Below, in pieces: positions 34,357 to 41,695 of a stretch of 42,576 nt of DNA. A program made the translations under genes and the position numbers. Within the stretch, counting starts at the first letter, position 1, and each line of letters begins with the position of its first letter. This DNA is from Omnitrophica bacterium GWA2_41_15 (GTDB taxonomy: Bacteria > Omnitrophota > Gorgyraeia > Gygaellales > Profunditerraquicolaceae). The stretch spans positions 1 through 42,576 of the forward strand of contig CAKKSP010000011.1 in NCBI GenBank assembly GCA_919902045.1. Reading direction: 5' to 3'. A model generated the notes under the pieces. The model was given only the letters and a program-made list of their open reading frames with translations, ran no database searches and was not told the origin of the DNA.

Positions 34357-34812
34357 TTAACTACACGCTACTTCAGCAATAACACTTCCTGTAGATATAG
34401 TAAAAATGCGGGTGCCACTGGAATTGCAAGAAACAGGCGTAGCTGCACAAATATAACCTGTATCGGCAAAAGTTGGGCAAGTAAAGTTATATCCACCAGT
34501 AAGTGCTGCAGTATAATCCACGCGCAGAATAGGCGGAGAAGTTGTAATAAGATCATTCATTACTACGGGGTAATTTCCGGAATGACTAATAGCAAAAGTT
34601 TCACAGGAAGTAGAGATTGCTTTAAGAGTTGCCTGGGCATAGACATCATTAGCAGCACGCCTGGCACGTAAAAGATTGGATATAGCGATAGATGCTAAAA
34701 GTGCAATTATAGCTACTACGATCATTATTTCTACAAGAGTAAACCCTCCTAAAAAAAACTCCACGTTTTTAAAACAAAAACGTGGAGTTTTAATAAGATT
34801 ACTTCTTTTCAC
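34357..34812 (-). CDS. Second type IV pilin; leader region contains a terminator hairpin
   Basis: This 151-residue pilin has LGG-FTLVEIMIVVAIIALLASIAI, the canonical cleavage site and N-terminal helix, and a body with paired cysteines similar to the major pilin. The leader is abnormal at 23 residues, and its codons are formed by a 16-bp hairpin plus T-run (34751-34791). The frame has an ATG at 34812, 2 nt after the major pilin stop, and a GTG at 34764 is an alternative. Expression is probably much lower than that of the upstream pilin, through read-through of the hairpin. Confidence 0.85.
   Translation of the reverse strand: MKRSNLIKTPRFCFKNVEFFLGGFTLVEIMIVVAIIALLASIAISNLLRARRAANDVYAQATLKAISTSCETFAISHSGNYPVVMNDLITTSPPILRVDYTAALTGGYNFTCPTFADTGYICAATPVSCNSSGTRIFTISTGSVIAEVACS
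34751..34791 (-). terminator. Intrinsic terminator or attenuator between the two pilin genes
   Basis: On the minus strand a perfect 16-bp stem (34791-34776 with 34770-34755, containing CTCCACG/CGTGGAG) closes a 5-nt loop. It runs directly into further Ts, eight in all, then AGGAGGG. This is the form of a Rho-independent terminator. It lies within the leader codons of the second pilin, so it would end most major-pilin transcripts and tune expression of the pilus operon downstream. Confidence 0.82.
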
Positions 34813-34814
34813 TA

Positions 34815-35213
34815 TTAGCTACAAGCTGCGCTTGTAGTAACAGCTCCAGTGGTTACTGTATAATCAAGTGTTCCTGTGGTATTGCAACCAGTAGCTTGAG
34901 CTTGCATGCTATAGCCTCCAACTGCTAAAGTAGCATTGCAAACATAAGTATAACCCTGCGTAGAAGTATCACATATAGTTCCTGCTGCCGCAGCAAAAGT
35001 AGCTAATTGCACAAGAGTATCTGGATAATTACCATTATTTGCCGTAGCATAAGTTTCCGCGGCTGTAGCAAATGTTCTCAAATTCGCCTGAGCAGCAGCT
35101 TCATTAGCTGTCCTTCTTGCTTGTAGTAAGTTCGGAATGGCGATTGCCGCTAATAAGGCAATGATTGCAACAACGATCATGATTTCTACCAACGTAAAAC
35201 CTTTTCTGTTCAT
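34815..35213 (-). CDS. pilA: Major type IV pilin
   Basis: This 132-residue prepilin has a short classical leader: MNRKG-FTLVEIMIVVAIIALLAAIAIPNLLQARRTANEAAAQANLRT, with the peptidase site after Gly5 and Glu5 of the mature protein. The small globular part has four cysteines and an alanine/threonine-rich body ending TTSAACS. This size fits the short pilins of Geobacter-like and related groups. It has AAGGAGG 9 nt before the ATG and a consensus-like promoter 119 nt upstream. It is first in the pilus operon and followed by a terminator hairpin, which suggests high, separate expression. Confidence 0.93.
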   Translation of the reverse strand: MNRKGFTLVEIMIVVAIIALLAAIAIPNLLQARRTANEAAAQANLRTFATAAETYATANNGNYPDTLVQLATFAAAAGTICDTSTQGYTYVCNATLAVGGYSMQAQATGCNTTGTLDYTVTTGAVTTSAACS

Positions 35214-35331
35214 TCCTACTTCCCCTCCTTCCAGGGTTTAAGGTATCGCTTATAGTAACCCGGATATATTATCCAAAATTAATCCGATTAATTTCCAGGC
35301 CATACGCGTTACCTTGTGTTATATTACTTTT

Positions 35332-35360
35332 CTTATACCACCTCCTTTCTTCTATGTCAA
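35332..35360 (-). promoter_or_regulatory. Strong sigma70 promoter for the pilin operon
   Basis: The minus strand reads TTGACA (35355-35360), an exact 17-nt spacer and TATAAG (35332-35337). The transcript would start near 35325, giving a leader of about 110 nt before pilA. No sigma54 (GG/GC) pattern was found in this gap, although many pilA genes use one. Confidence 0.75.
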
Positions 35361-35452
35361 GAAAAATAAATAAAAAAATATGGTTCTTCTTATCCCGCAG
35401 GGATTTACATAATAAGTATATCATAGAGCAGGAGTATATTCAACACCTACTC

Positions 35453-35483
35453 GACCGCGTAGGTCGAAACGACCTACGCGGTC
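35453..35483. repeat. Perfect 14-bp inverted repeat with 3-nt loop downstream of the decarboxylase gene
   Basis: GACCGCGTAGGTCG and its exact reverse complement are separated by AAA. It is GC-rich in an AT-rich gap and begins 7 nt after the stop of the gene at 35490. No T-run follows on the minus strand, so it looks more like an interspersed palindrome than an intrinsic terminator. The rest of the 276-nt gap (35214-35489) holds the pilA promoter and leader. Confidence 0.88.
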
Positions 35484-35489
35484 AAAATA

Positions 35490-36440
35490 CTAAACTTCAA
35501 ACCACGCTATCGTCTTCTTAAGCCCCTGAAGTAACGACACCTTTGGCTGCCAACGTAAATATTTACGCGCCTTGCTTATATCTGGCTGGCGCTGCTTGGG
35601 ATCATCTATTGGCAAAGATTCATAGGTAATATTGCCTTTGGTATTAGTAAGCTCGGCCACAATATCGGCAAGTTCCCTGATAGTAAATTCACCTGGATTA
35701 CCTAAATTAAACGGTTCATGAACCCTGCCTTTTTTATCTCTTGGTAAACACAAACATCTCCAGATCCCTTCTACTAAATCGCTGACATAACAAAAAGAAC
35801 GGGTCTGCTTACCTTTACCATAAACAGTCATCGGTAGATTATGCATTGCCTGATAAATAAAGTTTGGCACCACCCTTCCGTCATTAATACGCATACGCTC
35901 CCCATAGGTATTAAAAATACGTATAATACGCGTATCTATTTTATGCACACGATGATAAGCCATAGTAATTGCTTCAGCAAAACGCTTACTTTCGTCATAG
36001 CAACCACGCACCCCCACAGGATTAACATGCCCCCAATAACTCTCCGGTTGGGGATGCACTAACGGATCTCCGTAAACTTCTGAAGTCGAAGCAAGTAAAA
36101 AACGCGCATTATTTGCTTTAGCTAAACCGAGGCTATTATGCGTACCTAATGAACCAACCTTAAGCGTTTGGATGGGATATTTCAGATAATCGACAGGAGA
36201 AGCTAAAGAAGCAAAATGTAAAACATAATCGACTTTTTCTTTGATCTCTAGCGGTTTTGATACATTATGCTGAACATAGCGAAAATTTTTGTTTTTAAGA
36301 AGGTGGTCAATATTATTCATTGAGCCGGTAATCAGGTTATCAACACAGATCACCTTTAGCCCTTCATCAAGCATCCGGTCGCACAAGTGCGAGCCAATAA
36401 ACCCAGCACCTCCGGTTATTACAGCAATTTTTCTACTCAT
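35490..36440 (-). CDS. UDP-glucuronate decarboxylase (UDP-xylose synthase)-like epimerase/dehydratase
   Basis: This 316-residue extended SDR has [66 protein letters not shown], the catalytic YDESKRFAE and [22 protein letters not shown]. These blocks are diagnostic for UXS-type enzymes, which oxidise and decarboxylate UDP-glucuronate to UDP-xylose. Relatives also make other 4-keto sugars, so specificity is probable rather than proven. The start overlaps the DUF1844 gene by 4 nt (ATGA). The product would feed glycan synthesis along with the left-hand cluster. Confidence 0.9.
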   Translation of the reverse strand: MSRKIAVITGGAGFIGSHLCDRMLDEGLKVICVDNLITGSMNNIDHLLKNKNFRYVQHNVSKPLEIKEKVDYVLHFASLASPVDYLKYPIQTLKVGSLGTHNSLGLAKANNARFLLASTSEVYGDPLVHPQPESYWGHVNPVGVRGCYDESKRFAEAITMAYHRVHKIDTRIIRIFNTYGERMRINDGRVVPNFIYQAMHNLPMTVYGKGKQTRSFCYVSDLVEGIWRCLCLPRDKKGRVHEPFNLGNPGEFTIRELADIVAELTNTKGNITYESLPIDDPKQRQPDISKARKYLRWQPKVSLLQGLKKTIAWFEV

Positions 36441-36736
36441 TTTTGTGTTTTATTGACTTTGGTAACATAACTGCTTTTAAGCTCAAAAAGCACATTCTCG
36501 ATAAGTTTAGCCTCATCATCGGTCAAATTACCTTTGGTTTTTTCTTTAAGCATATCCAGAGTATCAATAATAAATTTTGCCTGAATTAAATTCTCGGTTT
36601 TCTTATTAGTAGTAGGATCAGCCATATCTCCTAAAAATATGGAAACCTGTAAAGCCAAAGTACTGATAAAAAAATTAAAATCCGGCGCAGAAGGCAAAAA
36701 CGCGCTCTCGTCTACTGATTTTTTGATATCGTCCAT
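36437..36736 (-). CDS. DUF1844 domain protein
   Basis: This 99-residue protein has [56 protein letters not shown], the helical DUF1844 signature common in Omnitrophota, Planctomycetota and Deltaproteobacteria-type genomes. Its role is unknown. I start at the ATG at 36736, with GAGGAG 5 nt upstream; the longer frame to 36763 would read into repeat sequence. It overlaps the decarboxylase gene. A 45-bp repeat separates it from the MEMO-family gene. Confidence 0.85.
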   Translation of the reverse strand: MDDIKKSVDESAFLPSAPDFNFFISTLALQVSIFLGDMADPTTNKKTENLIQAKFIIDTLDMLKEKTKGNLTDDEAKLIENVLFELKSSYVTKVNKTQK

Positions 36737-36754
36737 TGCTACTCCTCGCAAGTT

Positions 36755-36815
36755 CAGGGACACTTCTTACAGGGACATCTCTTGACAGGCAAATTACTTG
36801 TTAAGAGATGTCCCT
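36755..36815. repeat. 45-bp near-palindromic element, copy C, with an extra half-copy
   Basis: The full copy is 36771-36815 (AGGGACATCTCTTGACA...TTAAGAGATGTCCCT). Relative to copies A and B, both arms carry matching changes (ATTTCT to ATCTCT with AGAAAT to AGAGAT). A partial copy CAGGGACACTTCTTAC (36755-36770) abuts it. The last two bases of the full copy are part of the MEMO-family stop codon. Confidence 0.88.
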
Positions 36816-37638
36816 AGCTAATCACCACCCCCGCATACCCCACCACCGAAGCATAATCACCGGTAACATCACCGCTAGTCTGGTAACCGGATAACCCCGC
36901 TTTTTTAGCGCCTAGCGCCTTGGCAGCATATAGCATCGAAGCCACCGGCGCATATCCACACATGGAAATATTCAACTCTTCTACTTTTTGGATTAAACCA
37001 GAAGGATTAAGCCCAATAATTTCTTTTATCGCCTGCTGATCATTTATTTTAGCCATTTCAGCCGAAACATAATGGCTCATATCAGAACTCGCTATCACTA
37101 AAGAATTATCTTTCAAATTTTCCGCCTGAATCGCTAAAGCAATTGCATTACCTAATTCTTCAAGCAACTCCGGATCATCACTAGCTATAGTTATCGGAAC
37201 GATTTCTACGGCAGGAGAAAAATACTGCAGAATTGGAACTTCTACCTCAAGAGAATGTTCAAGAATATGCGCCTCTTCATCAACAACAAGATATTTAAAA
37301 TACCGGCATATTGACTGCGCAAGTACGGTATTAATCCGTACATCTCCGAAAGGAGTCTGCCAGAAACCTTCCTGCATTATGCTAAAAGCCTCACCTCTAC
37401 CGGTATGATTCGGGCCGATAAGTACACATATACCGGGAATCTCAATACCAGCTAAAGTATTCACCGCGACAGCACCTGAATAAATATACCCGGCATGCGG
37501 AAGCATACAAGCTTTTGCTTTAATTTTTTTGGCTATAGGCTTATGAAAAGAGCGGATGAGTTCTTTTAATTCTCCGGGATCTGACGGATAAAATGTTCCG
37601 GCAACTGCAGCCCTACGTAAATTATCCTTATGCATCAA
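36814..37638 (-). CDS. MEMO-family protein (AmmeMemoRadiSam system protein B)
   Basis: This 274-residue protein matches the MEMO1 family: RRAAVAGTFYPSDPGELKELI at the N-terminus, MLPHAGYIYSGAVAV, IGPNHTGRGEAFS, HSLEVEVPILQYF, IASSDMSHYVSA and SMCGYAPVASMLYAAK, which include the His, His and Cys of the metal or redox site. Bacterial members often occur with an AMMECR1 protein and a radical SAM protein, but neither is in this window. It overlaps the TIM-barrel gene by 11 nt. Its stop codon TAG is shared with the edge of a repeat. Its reaction is not established. Confidence 0.92.
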   Translation of the reverse strand: MMHKDNLRRAAVAGTFYPSDPGELKELIRSFHKPIAKKIKAKACMLPHAGYIYSGAVAVNTLAGIEIPGICVLIGPNHTGRGEAFSIMQEGFWQTPFGDVRINTVLAQSICRYFKYLVVDEEAHILEHSLEVEVPILQYFSPAVEIVPITIASDDPELLEELGNAIALAIQAENLKDNSLVIASSDMSHYVSAEMAKINDQQAIKEIIGLNPSGLIQKVEELNISMCGYAPVASMLYAAKALGAKKAGLSGYQTSGDVTGDYASVVGYAGVVIS

Positions 37639-38545
37639 AAATTCCCTCTATTAATTTTTTAGCTGATTTTAGGTCATCGCCAGTAGCCGGATGATGCGCC
37701 TCAATAACCTTAATGGTGTCTTTTTTTATATAAGGCTTGAGCTTTAAAAAATCTATTTCTCCTTTTCCGGGAGCACGATGATCATCGCAACCAAGAGCAT
37801 CATGTATATGTATCCCGCCAAGAGATCCGGAATATGCCTCTAAAAAATCCTCATGGCGCATAAAACCCAATAACTCCATTACCTGCGCATGGCCTGTATC
37901 ATGCCAATAACAAACTTTACTGCCGCGGAACTTTTCAAGAATTATACCTATCTCTTCAAACTCCGGAATTTCCCGGTAATAAAAACGTGTTTCTATCCCT
38001 AAAGATATATTTTTACGGCGAGCATAACGCTCAAGCTCATCGATACTGCGCAGAGTTTGCTCAAAAAATTTACCTTTGGTTTCTTTACGCTGGCGGATAA
38101 TATCCTGGCGCAACTGTCGGAATTCTTGAGAATCTTTTAAGCCCTTTTCATAAAGATTAACCAGATCGCGCATGCGATCAGGAATTTCAACTCTTCCACA
38201 ATGTAAAACTACTGCCTGAGCAGACAATCGTTCGGCAGTATCAATAGACCTTTTAGTAAAACGCACTGCCAAAGAGCGCTCTTCTTCATCAAGTGAAGAT
38301 AAAGAATAACAGTCTGGCAATGCAACTTTTCTTGCTAAACCATCAGGGATAGGGCAATAATTATGGAGGCTTCTTACAGAAATCCCGTGAGGCCCCAGGT
38401 AGGCAGCGATAACTTCTACCTGGGAAACGGTGAGATTAAAACTTAATTCTATTTCTTTAAAACCCAGAGCGAGGACTTCTGCCAGCATAGCCTCTGCATC
38501 TTCATAGCGAAAAGCATTCCAGGAGACAGAGAGGCCGATACTCAT
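37628..38545 (-). CDS. TIM-barrel sugar phosphate isomerase/epimerase-like protein
   Basis: This 305-residue protein of the xylose isomerase-like/AP endonuclease 2 barrel family has LSVSWNAFRYEDAEAML, LGFKEIELSF, VRSLHNYCP, AVVLHCG, LGIETRFYYREIP (metal Glu), CYWHDTGHAQVM (His/Asp), GIHIHDALGCDDHRAPGKGEIDF (His-Asp-His) and VIEAHHPA (metal Glu). The metal ligands are complete. The rpsU stop is 3 nt upstream of its ATG. The co-transcribed MEMO-family and UXS genes give no clear substrate; an isomerase, epimerase or endonuclease are all possible. Confidence 0.87.
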   Translation of the reverse strand: MSIGLSVSWNAFRYEDAEAMLAEVLALGFKEIELSFNLTVSQVEVIAAYLGPHGISVRSLHNYCPIPDGLARKVALPDCYSLSSLDEEERSLAVRFTKRSIDTAERLSAQAVVLHCGRVEIPDRMRDLVNLYEKGLKDSQEFRQLRQDIIRQRKETKGKFFEQTLRSIDELERYARRKNISLGIETRFYYREIPEFEEIGIILEKFRGSKVCYWHDTGHAQVMELLGFMRHEDFLEAYSGSLGGIHIHDALGCDDHRAPGKGEIDFLKLKPYIKKDTIKVIEAHHPATGDDLKSAKKLIEGIFDA

Positions 38546-38548
38546 TAA

Positions 38549-38716
38549 CTAAAATCTCCTCTTAGCCTTCGCTTTCTTTCTTTTACGCTCGCTGGGCTTC
38601 TCGTAATGCTTGCGCTCCCGGACCTCTTTTAGAATACCGTCCTGTTCCACGTCTTTTTTAAAACGGCGCAGCATTGCTTCAAATGATTCGTTTCTAACTG
38701 GTTGATTTTCTTGCAT
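38549..38716 (-). CDS. rpsU: 30S ribosomal protein S21
   Basis: This gene encodes 55 residues: [20 protein letters not shown], then [20 protein letters not shown] and a C-terminal tail rich in Lys and Arg ([15 protein letters not shown]). This matches bS21, a small protein on the 30S platform near the anti-Shine-Dalgarno end of 16S rRNA. AAGGGGTGA stands 6 nt before the ATG. It has its own consensus-like promoter and a folded leader of about 108 nt. The following TIM-barrel gene starts 3 nt later. Confidence 0.96.
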   Translation of the reverse strand: MQENQPVRNESFEAMLRRFKKDVEQDGILKEVRERKHYEKPSERKRKKAKAKRRF

Positions 38717-38740
38717 TTTTAATCACCCCTTGTCAATTAG

Positions 38741-38824
38741 ACAACACCAGCGCACATTTGCGCAAAAGCGCATGCCGGCGTAATTCCTATAGGCGCCGGG
38801 CTACCGATTGCGCTGGGTGTTTGT
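38741..38824 (-). promoter_or_regulatory. Structured 5' leader RNA of rpsU (three-stem junction)
   Basis: On the minus strand this 84-nt segment folds as follows. P1 pairs 38824-38809 with 38754-38741 (14 pairs, two single-base bulges). P2 pairs 38801-38794 with 38780-38774 (7 G-C-rich pairs, one bulge) over a 13-nt loop. P3 is TGCGC-TTTT-GCGCA (38772-38759). Transcription from the adjacent promoter should begin at about 38824, the first base of P1. The ribosome site lies 10 nt after P1. It may be an autoregulatory site for S21, but I cannot name a known RNA family. Confidence 0.7.
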
Positions 38825-38831
38825 AGGAAAA

Positions 38832-38860
38832 ATAATACCATTTGCCGGTCAAAATGTCAA
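38832..38860 (-). promoter_or_regulatory. Strong sigma70 promoter for rpsU
   Basis: The minus strand reads TTGACA (38855-38860), a 17-nt spacer and TATTAT (38832-38837). It lies just downstream of the TonB receptor stop at 38877, and the predicted start is about 38824-38825. It is one of the two best promoters in the window. Confidence 0.78.
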
Positions 38861-38876
38861 TAGTTTTACTATTTTA

Positions 38877-40886
38877 CTAAAATTTAATCTCTACGCCTCC
38901 AGTAAATGTTTCACCCGGCGCCGGATTAAAATATTTTGTAGCGCCGCTTACAAAACCATGGGAGTTGTATTTTCTGTCAAAAAAATTATCAATTGCCAGA
39001 AATATCTTCATTGCTTTATATTCATAGCTCACCTTAGTATCCGCTGTTATATAACTTAAAAGTTTATTGCCGTTTGTCGAATCAATATAAGAGCTGCCAA
39101 CATACGTAACAGCTAAATCCCAACTCAACCCAAACTCTGTAGCAAAATGCAATCCTGAACTTGCCTTATGTATCGGGATGTTGGCCAGATATTTCCCGCT
39201 ATAACTTCCTGTTTCATTTTTTGCCCGTGAATAGGTATAATTCGCAAATCCTGACAACCATTTGACAATTCTAAAATCTAAACTCGCCTCTACGCCTTTA
39301 TGAGATGTTTTACCATAATTCTGATATTTTACGCTAGCATAGTCATACCAAATTTCATTATCAAGCTCCATCCAGTAAAAGCTTATATTTGATTTCAAAG
39401 ATTCGTTAAAACGATGGCGTAATCCGATTTCATAGCTTGTCGCTTCTTCAGGCTTTAAATCAGGATTAGCCGAGCTTCCATAAGTAAACATCTGGCCTAT
39501 TGTAGGAGTCCTGAAGGCCTGAGCATAATTAGCATAAAGATTCGAATCTTTCTGATACATATAAACCAGGCTGCATCTCGGAGTTAATTTAGACATTTTT
39601 TCTGTCTTTGAATTATTTGTAGTTTTGCGGTCGTCAAAATCAAAATCTACCCAATCATGCCTCATCCCTGCGATAAACCGTAAAGCGTCAATAAGCCTAA
39701 TTTCATCTTGAAGGTACGGCCCGATTTTGCCCCTTGTAACTGCGTAATCGCTCTGAAGCGCTCCTCTTTGCTGATACGGTGCTTTGTATTCCTCATAATT
39801 GAAATAATCTTTTCCCAGGTCAATTCCTGCAGTAAATTCATGTTCTAAGCCCATAATTTCCTGATTTAAGCTGCCTTTCAGCAATACACCATAAGCATCT
39901 TCATCCTCAATCTGCTCTTTTTTCGTACTCTCTGCACTTCCACTTGTATAAAATGAATCTACGTCATTATTTTTATAATAAACTATTGCTTCTGTTTTTG
40001 CCTCATCATTTATATCCCAAGCGTGCGTAATGCTTACGTCGCTTTTTGTTCCGCCGCTTTTATCATTTTCGCTACCCGGGCGTGCCTGACGCCGATCCTG
40101 CGCAATCTGGGCCTCAGTCAATGCCCACGGAATAGCGCCTCTTTCTTTCTCATAATAGTCTAATGACAATCTTAAGTTTTGAGCATCGTTAATTGTATAA
40201 TCTAACTTTCCCTCCGCATGAGTCCTATCGTAATCACAATGTTGCCGAAATCCCTCCGTGGTTTTATAACTTACCCCCGAAAGCACCCTTAGTTGTTTAT
40301 TATACGCTCCCAAAATCGAAACTCCGTACTCCTGCGTATTAAAGCTGCCGAAAGAAGTTGATACTCGAATTTCAGGCTTATCCTTCGGCTTCTTAGTAAT
40401 AATATTTATTACTCCGGACATGGCATTATCTCCGTAGAGAGCTGACGCAGGGCCTCGTACAACTTCGACGCTCTCTATGTTATCCAATGAAATCAAATCC
40501 CAATCAACCAGCTTATCTGCGCCTTTATTCTGCGGTATTCCGTCGACTAATACCAGTTGATGGCTAGACATACCTCCATAAAAACCGCGCATATTGACAA
40601 CACCGGTAGACCCTACTCCGGAGGAATCATACGTATATATTCCCTCAACATTCTTCAATAAATCAGGAATGCTTTTTGCGTTGGTCTGCGCGATTTCTTG
40701 AGCAGAAAGAATATTTACGCTCGCTGGCGTTTCTGACACCTTTCGCGTTGTCCTTGAGGCAGTTACGGTTATCGACTCCAGTTCAATAATTTTTGCGTTA
40801 ATATATTTGTCTTCTTCAGCATAAGCCGATAAGGCAATTGTTAATGTCATTATCCCTGTAAAAAGTAATACTCTCTTTTCCATCAT
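38877..40886 (-). CDS. TonB-dependent outer-membrane receptor (BtuB/siderophore type)
   Basis: This 669-residue protein has a signal peptide (KRVLLFTGIMTLTIALSAYA), a TonB box-like IELESITVTAS, a plug domain (about residues 50-165) with LLKNVEGIYTYD, MRGFYGGMSSHQLVLVDGIPQ, VEVVRGPASALYGDNAMSGVINIITKK, and a long 22-strand barrel ending in VEIKF, with terminal Phe for Bam-dependent insertion. BtuB-like size and the adjacent FecCD/BtuCD-type ABC genes point to cobalamin or an iron chelate. Either of two adjacent ATGs (40886 or 40883) may be used; the second has better spacing from AAGGA. Confidence 0.93.
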   Translation of the reverse strand: MMEKRVLLFTGIMTLTIALSAYAEEDKYINAKIIELESITVTASRTTRKVSETPASVNILSAQEIAQTNAKSIPDLLKNVEGIYTYDSSGVGSTGVVNMRGFYGGMSSHQLVLVDGIPQNKGADKLVDWDLISLDNIESVEVVRGPASALYGDNAMSGVINIITKKPKDKPEIRVSTSFGSFNTQEYGVSILGAYNKQLRVLSGVSYKTTEGFRQHCDYDRTHAEGKLDYTINDAQNLRLSLDYYEKERGAIPWALTEAQIAQDRRQARPGSENDKSGGTKSDVSITHAWDINDEAKTEAIVYYKNNDVDSFYTSGSAESTKKEQIEDEDAYGVLLKGSLNQEIMGLEHEFTAGIDLGKDYFNYEEYKAPYQQRGALQSDYAVTRGKIGPYLQDEIRLIDALRFIAGMRHDWVDFDFDDRKTTNNSKTEKMSKLTPRCSLVYMYQKDSNLYANYAQAFRTPTIGQMFTYGSSANPDLKPEEATSYEIGLRHRFNESLKSNISFYWMELDNEIWYDYASVKYQNYGKTSHKGVEASLDFRIVKWLSGFANYTYSRAKNETGSYSGKYLANIPIHKASSGLHFATEFGLSWDLAVTYVGSSYIDSTNGNKLLSYITADTKVSYEYKAMKIFLAIDNFFDRKYNSHGFVSGATKYFNPAPGETFTGGVEIKF

Positions 40887-41695
40887 TTCCTTTCCCTCTC
40901 CGGCGAGTTCGTTTTTATTTCATCTTCAGAAACCAGCAATACATACGGCTTGGCAGAAACCGGGTTCTTTTCCACCACTACCACTGTTTTATAAACCTCT
41001 TCAATGATTTTATAGTTGATTACGTCTTCGGTTGCCCCTTCCCTAAAAATCCTTCCGTTACTTAACAGGATTAAACGCCGGCAGTATTCGCTGGCCAGAT
41101 TCAGATCGTGTAAAACCATGAGTATTGTCAACTCTAATTCCCGATTCAACCGTTTTATCAGATCCAAAATTCGCACCTGATGGGTAATGTCTAAATATGT
41201 TGTGGGCTCATCCAGTAAAAGGAGTTTTGGCTGTTGAGCAAGCGCGCGGGCAATAAATACAAGCTGCCTCTCTCCTCCGCTTATCTGAGTCATAAGATGA
41301 TCTTTAAACCTCAACGTATCAGTTAAGCGCATGCATTCTTCGGCAATTTCCAGGTCGTCCTTATCTTCAAAAAATTGGAAATTTTTTAAATGCGGAATTC
41401 TGCCTAAAAGAACAAATTCTTCTACAGTCATCGATATAGGATTAATACCCTGCGGAAGTACTGCCATCTTCCTTGCTAATTCTTTGAAGCTCATCTGCCA
41501 GATATCTTCCCCGTTTAAGATAACTGCGCCTTTTTTTGGCTTAAGCGTACGGCTAATCCCGCGCAGCAATGTAGTTTTTCCTGAACCGTTAGGCCCGATT
41601 ATGCCTACAATCTCCTTATTATTAACTTTAAAATTAATATCCTGGACAAAAAAATTCCCCGTGTATCCGCAGGTCAGATTCTTGATTTCTAACAT
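40883..41695 (-). CDS. ABC transporter ATP-binding protein, FecE/BtuD family
   Basis: This 270-residue ATPase has Walker A GPNGSGKTTLLRG (near residue 34), a Q-loop in AVLPQGI, the signature SGGERQLVFIARALAQ, Walker B LLLLDEPTTYLD, and the switch His in LMVLHDLNLASEYC. It is the cytoplasmic motor for the permease gene just upstream (7-nt overlap), serving the TonB receptor gene that follows (ATGA overlap). Substrate type, cobalamin or ferric siderophore, cannot be settled from this subunit. Confidence 0.94.
   Translation of the reverse strand: MLEIKNLTCGYTGNFFVQDINFKVNNKEIVGIIGPNGSGKTTLLRGISRTLKPKKGAVILNGEDIWQMSFKELARKMAVLPQGINPISMTVEEFVLLGRIPHLKNFQFFEDKDDLEIAEECMRLTDTLRFKDHLMTQISGGERQLVFIARALAQQPKLLLLDEPTTYLDITHQVRILDLIKRLNRELELTILMVLHDLNLASEYCRRLILLSNGRIFREGATEDVINYKIIEEVYKTVVVVEKNPVSAKPYVLLVSEDEIKTNSPERERK

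Noticed and set aside
35453-35483. Intrinsic terminator after the UXS-type gene
   Set aside because: The stem is perfect, but the minus strand continues GAGTAGG and has no T-run. It is listed as a repeat instead.
35214-35489. Sigma54 promoter for pilA
   Set aside because: TGGCCTGG occurs but without the TTGC part at the right spacing. A TTGACA-17-TATAAG promoter is present instead.
38741-38824. tRNA-like segment: GCGCAATCGGTAGC resembles a tRNA D-arm
   Set aside because: There is no 7-nt anticodon loop, no T-arm (GTTCRA) and the outer helix has bulges and too many pairs. A leader RNA upstream of rpsU explains the structure better.
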